From Saururus chinensis (lineage: Eukaryota > Streptophyta > Magnoliopsida > Piperales > Saururaceae), in the NCBI GenBank assembly GCA_035235625.1, contig CP141145.1, forward strand, positions 38,854,668 to 38,918,667: a stretch of DNA of 64,000 nt, written 5' to 3'. The position numbers and the translations under genes were made by a program. The notes under the pieces are model-generated. The model was given only the letters and a program-made list of their open reading frames with translations. It ran no database searches and had not been told where the DNA came from. Below, piece by piece: positions 59,276 through 64,000 of the stretch. How positions within the stretch are numbered: the first letter of the stretch is position 1; every line of letters begins with the position of its first letter.

Positions 59276-62200
59276 CTAATACGATAGCAAGCAATTCTCA
59301 AAAAAAGTAGAATGAAGAGCCCTCACACATTGTTCTGCTTCACTGTCATTTACTATCAAGGATATGTTCACCTGAAGGCACCAAATATTACAATTAGGAT
59401 ATACAAATATTTTGAGAGAGAGAGAAGAGAGAGAGAACCTTCGATGCTCCTTGGGAGATCATCTGGACATTGACACCATTGGTTCGTAGAACACTGAATA
59501 CCTGCAACCAAATGCTACTATTGAATATTTATCCCTATACAAGGAGATGGCATTGCACGAACCTCTAAACGAAATCCTAACCATAAAAATTAAAACTGCA
59601 ATGGTGAAGGTACTATAGACCAAGGACATCCATCCTTAATGCCAACTTCGTCAATACCAAGAATCTAAAACTACCAGTAATATGAATACCCAGTAAATGT
59701 AGTTTGCTGATTTCGATGCACCCCTATTTTGGCAATAATCCCTTATGTTTTACACTGATATGGAAAACACCGCACATCATCTTTAAATAAAGGGAGTACC
59801 CCCTTATTACCATTAGAAGGGGAAGCCCAGGTCATTGACCACAAACGAGTAAAAAAAGAGGCCAAACCTTCTCTAGTATGAATGAAGACCGTTGAACATT
59901 TCCTATGAGAGAAATTATTGATCGGTGTTGAAGAAGATTTACAACCGCAATTTTATCAAGTTCTTCGACAACATGGTCAAGTTCCTGCAAAGTTGAAACA
60001 ATTTTGTCCAATTGAGTTTGTTAGAGAGGCAAATGAAAGGAAAAGGATTTTTGTGCTTGGGTAGTCTCAATGTGTTGAGCATCATAAGCTTACCTGCTGA
60101 ATTAGTTCTCTGCTCCAAAGTTTGGAAGGATCCAATGTCAAGGAAATACTAACTTCACTTGTCGCAACAACATCAACTGAGATACCCAAGTCTTCGAAGA
60201 TTGAAAAAACCTGACAAATGGGTAAAATTTTGGCATTTAAAACAAGATAATCAGAACCAGAAAAACTAAAAGATATTAATAGAATAAATCCGGGACCACC
60301 TTAGCAAGGAAACCAAATTGACCAAGCATTCGAGTGCTCACAATGTCCAGCATGGTGACATTCCTCTTTAAAACAATGCTGGTTAAAACAGCCTAAATGT
60401 ATGGAAAAATTGTTATCAACAAAGAAATCATGCACAACCATTTCAATATAAATACAGTGGGAAATACTGGTGCCAACCTTAGTCATATCTCTTTCTCTAG
60501 TGATGAGGGTACCTGAGGCATTAGGGTTGTAAGAATTCTTTACCCTAACGGGAATGTCACCTTCCCTAGCTGGTCGCATTGATTGTGGATGTAGAACCTG
60601 AAATTATCAGCAAAATTCTTCTGGTATGTTACATGGCCAAGCAGTATTAGTGTACAAAAGGTCAAGAAAATGTCAGTTTGTGTCCTATTATTTGTACATT
60701 CCACAATAAAATAATAAAAAAGATGTACTTTTCTTTACAAAACAATAAAAAATTATGAAATCACATTTCAAAGAGAACCAAAATATTTCAAAGTGACATC
60801 TAATGCCAAAAGGACTAAGAACTACTATCTTGCCAAAGCGCATATTTATTAATATTTACCTTCAAATAACAGTCAACTTTTCCAGCAAAGAAACAACGCA
60901 ATTTTTAAATAATTCATCTAAGAAAATTAAGCAGCAACTTATGCCAGAGGTAAGAAAAAACAAAGACAGCTTTATTCAACAACAAATCACAAGTAGTATG
61001 GATTATAGCAAAGTAAGGCATGAGATCTCATTTTGATAAAACTGTAGATAATGATAAAAAATTTTAATAAGCAACTGCAAAAAATTAAACTAGAAGATGT
61101 ATCACATATTGACCTGGCCAAATGGAGAATATCTAGGTTACACATGCAACTAACAGTCACTATGCACTTTGTTCTCCAACAACAATACAGGAAAAGTAAA
61201 AGAAGAAAAAATTCCAAGAATGAGAAACATGCAAGGAGAGGGGGATGACATGACAGCAACGATATTCAATCCTATATAGCCAAACTTAAAATTACATCAT
61301 TTGTTTTTACAAACAAAATGTGCACCTCAAAACATTCACAATGATCATGTTTTTTTCGTTTATTGTGTGTGCTCATCTCAAACCACCTAAACAGATTGAA
61401 GTAACAAATAAAGGCCACATGCATGTCCAATGGTACCTGTGCACCAAAATATGCAAGTTCAGCTGCCTCATCAAATGTTAGATATGGTACAGGCTTGGCA
61501 CCTGAATAAATATTAGGATCACAGGTCAAGACACCATCAACATCCTTCCACACCTGTTAAAACTCCAAAATTTAGCTGCAATTGTCGATATTATCACAGT
61601 TGAAAATCTAAATATGTTTTGTGATAAACAAATAATCTGCTCTACTGCCGCTGCAGAAAACTTTCCTGGAGGGACACAGGTCATGCATAGCCTACAAAAT
61701 CTAAGCCAGTTCTGTGGCACCTCATCCAAATAAAATATCAATCCACAACATTAAGAGTACACAGCAGAGGCTTAGATGGTGGAGACCCACATAAGGGAAG
61801 GGGTTCCAAGTTCTAGTACAACTATAGCCATGCTTTTCTTTCATTCTGCTAGTCCAACACCCTGTAGGAGTTTTAGGGTCCACATGCGATCATCACTGCA
61901 AAGTGGGGTGCAACCGCTATTTTATTAAACTAACCTGAATTTCTCGTAAGCCCAGAGCTTTACCAATGGTTGTAGCAGTCAAGTCACTACCACCTCTTCC
62001 TAATGTAGTTACCGCACAAGACTTCCAACCCTGATATCAGCATGCTATTAGATATTAGTAACTCTGCCAAACAAAAATCACCATCACGCTACAAAAGAGA
62101 AATCATATCCTAGGAATATAACTGAGGCTATGGAGGAGTAAAATACTTTTCCAAGGAAGCCAGTGACAACAGGGATTGCAGGATTGGTCATCCAATCACC

Positions 62201-62889
62201 ATACAGCCTCTTTGCAACAGCAGGATAAGTAGCCTCTAAAATGTCAGCATTTGTAAAATCATCCGTTGTTATAAAACCAATTTCAAAGGCATCATACTGC
62301 AAGATAAATCACAACTTTAAGTGAGAACAGAAAAGTACACCAACATTCTTGGCCACATGCAGATAAGTAATTGATATAAAGAATTTTGAATATTAAAACC
62401 CGTATTTTATAATCAGCAATGATAACATACTCATTATCTAAGGTAAATAAATTTATGCCATTATATTTTGGATGAAAATGACAGAAATTAGCGTTCACAA
62501 ACTTTTGGTAAGCTTAAATAATTTGCCAGCAAAAAAAAAAGGATCTGTAAAACCTAAGAGTCAACAAGCTGCCTACAATCAGACTATGTTCTCATTTAGC
62601 CAATTGCAGAAGGTTTTCTTCTTTAAAAGTTCTCACTCCGTTTGACTGTGATAATACAAGACAAACAGGGAGAGAAACATGACAAATACGATTTCATATA
62701 CACGAGGCTAAAAACAAGTGATGGATCAACATACTTGGCGGGCTTCAACGCCCAATTTATTCAGGTATGCAGCAAAAATTCTTGTAGACATACACTCTCC
62801 AAATGATACTAAATAATCTTTTGTTCTGTTAGTGAGCTCTTTCATCATAGCAATTCCCTTCAAGAGTTGCTCCAATTGCTCTAAGTGCT
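59276..62889 (-). CDS. AK: Monofunctional aspartate kinase, plastid type; 3' ten exons, 5' end outside the window
   Basis: Exons from 5' to 3' on the minus strand: 62889-62735, 62296-62147, 62030-61935, 61553-61437, 60597-60478, 60392-60300, 60210-60094, 59984-59868, 59501-59439, 59371-59276; all junctions are GT-AG and in phase, 1,124 nt or about 373 residues plus stop. The first visible exon reads [18 protein letters not shown]. Kinase landmarks follow: [42 protein letters not shown] and [19 protein letters not shown]. Then come two ACT regulatory domains ([42 protein letters not shown] text; then [19 protein letters not shown]). It phosphorylates aspartate at the start of the Lys/Thr/Met/Ile pathway in plastids and, by family, is inhibited by lysine (with SAM in AK1). 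The transit peptide and the ATP-site FGGSS motif, about 190 residues, lie beyond 64000. The C-terminus ends soon after ACT2 (ENCLLSY), shorter than usual. Confidence 0.95.
59412..59436. repeat. GA microsatellite in the last intron of aspartate kinase
   Basis: Gagagagagagaagagagagagaa-type run just beside the donor site at 59438-59437, so length changes could place it in the splice context. Confidence 0.85.
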
Positions 62890-64000
62890 CTGGAAGCATA
62901 TTGTAAACCAAAAAGGCAGCCTCCATCAGTATCAACATAGACGAAGATAGGAAGAACTTTGTGAAAGATGTATATACATTCAAATCCAGCTTCACCTCAT
63001 ACTATCAATTATACACAAGGACCTCGGCTTAAAATCTATTAAAGGATTTCAATTTACTATATATATTACTGAATTTTGCTTGCAATAAATGTTGGATTTG
63101 GAAAATTGATTAATAAAAGAACAATGCTATAGTGAAATATATTAATTTGTCAATGGGCACAATTATTAGCCTTTTATCCAGTTTCAAAACAGTTGAAAAA
63201 TGGACACTAGATTTAATTGAGTTCCAATTCCTAGTTTCCGTCAAAGCCAGACTATCACAATGATGACAACAAAACCTGAGTAGCTTAAGCAGTCGTCATC
63301 GGCACTCTTGCCATAAGGAATTTTACATTAAATTGTTTCAGTACATCACAGAATCCTACAACATTTCTGGTGAATAGCTAATGTAGCAAGGTATAAATAA
63401 TCAGAGAGTCCTTGGTTCCCTTGTCCTGATATAAAAATAGTAAAGTTACTAGACAGTATATACCTAGTGGTATGGGCACATATGTCCCTGTCACATTGTT
63501 TTTTTTTTTTTTGCTCCAATTTAGAAGTTAAATAACTTTGCATACACAAACAAATAAACCACCATAAAAGGGAAACATGTGTTGTATGTGAAAGTTGGAA
63601 TACTACTTGAACAAAATGAATGCATAAAATTAAGCCCGCACGTTGGTTTTCACTTTAGTTGATCAACAAAAGCACTCAGTTCAGCCTAAGGTTTAACTTG
63701 ATTTCCACCCTTTAAAAATACAAAGAAATGCCTGCATCTTAATAAACTTTGCACTAAAAACTAGGAGCGCCATTTCAGGGTTTTTAAATGGTGTATCTTG
63801 GTTCAGATTGGTCCCTTAATCTCGAAACTTACATGTAGTTGCCAGAAATGAGACCCACCAAAATCCAAACTACCGAGCTTACAAGGAAAATGTGTGAAAC
63901 AAACATATGTAAGCAAAACACAGTAACTAGCCAAACGACAAAAAATAGTTTACATTGTTGTGCCTAGTCAAGTCAGCACACAACAAAAGGATAATTATAT
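62890..64000 (-). other. Intron of aspartate kinase (extends past the window)
   Basis: I looked on the minus strand for the upstream kinase exons (FGGSSVA and the GEKAV region) and found nothing, so this stretch is most simply one long intron. The acceptor is at 62891-62890 (CTTCCAG|AG). Short frames inside (62726-62995 tail, 63346-63549) are not coding. Confidence 0.7.

Overview
This window is nuclear DNA of a flowering plant, probably a eudicot. The evidence is intron-rich plant genes with GT–AG introns in AT-rich sequence, a plant MYBS/DIVARICATA-type MYB, a plastid CLT transporter, a plastid aspartate kinase, a Ty1/copia retrotransposon with a plant initiator-Met primer site, hAT and Stowaway MITEs, and many long solo LTRs. 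I cannot name the species. No rRNA, tRNA or CRISPR array was recognised.

Genes: (1) a complete two-exon MYB transcription factor on the minus strand (1742-4384), MYBS2-like; (2) a ten-exon CLT/CRT-like plastid transporter on the plus strand (27509-32104, 434 residues, one GC-AG intron); (3) a short single-exon protein on the minus strand (40261-40473); (4) the 3' ten exons of a monofunctional aspartate kinase on the minus strand (59276-62889), whose 5' end lies beyond the right edge; (5) a weakly supported 73-residue reading frame with a TATA box (145-469, minus). Pseudogenes are an A1 aspartic protease (34639-35948) that has lost its first catalytic motif, and an RNase H fragment (33736-34130). 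The genes are unrelated single-copy functions, not a cluster; I see no joint pathway.

Layout: 1-5.9 kb MYB locus; 6-26 kb a nested transposon block; 26.8-32.3 kb transporter; 33.4-36 kb relics and the protease pseudogene; 36.1-38.9 kb solo LTR; 39-43.5 kb small gene and flanks; 44.0-51.9 kb a Ty1/copia element broken by a 3.2-kb solo LTR; 54.3-56.5 kb a tandem array of eight ~277-bp units; 57.6-58.0 kb a tandem duplication; 59.3 kb to the end, aspartate kinase.

The main structural result is that most 'empty' sequence resolves into insertions with recognisable ends: seven solo LTRs and one probable one (TG...CA ends, 5-bp target duplications), a hAT-like element containing a Stowaway MITE and a solo LTR, and a hAT MITE. 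The most interesting signal is a pair of solo LTRs of one family (7719-10839 and 47033-50263) that differ by a 246-bp GT...AG-bounded segment about 100 bp after the LTR TATA box. It is absent from one copy as it would be after splicing and reverse transcription. Two further LTRs in the window carry a splice-donor-like site at about the same distance from their TATA boxes.
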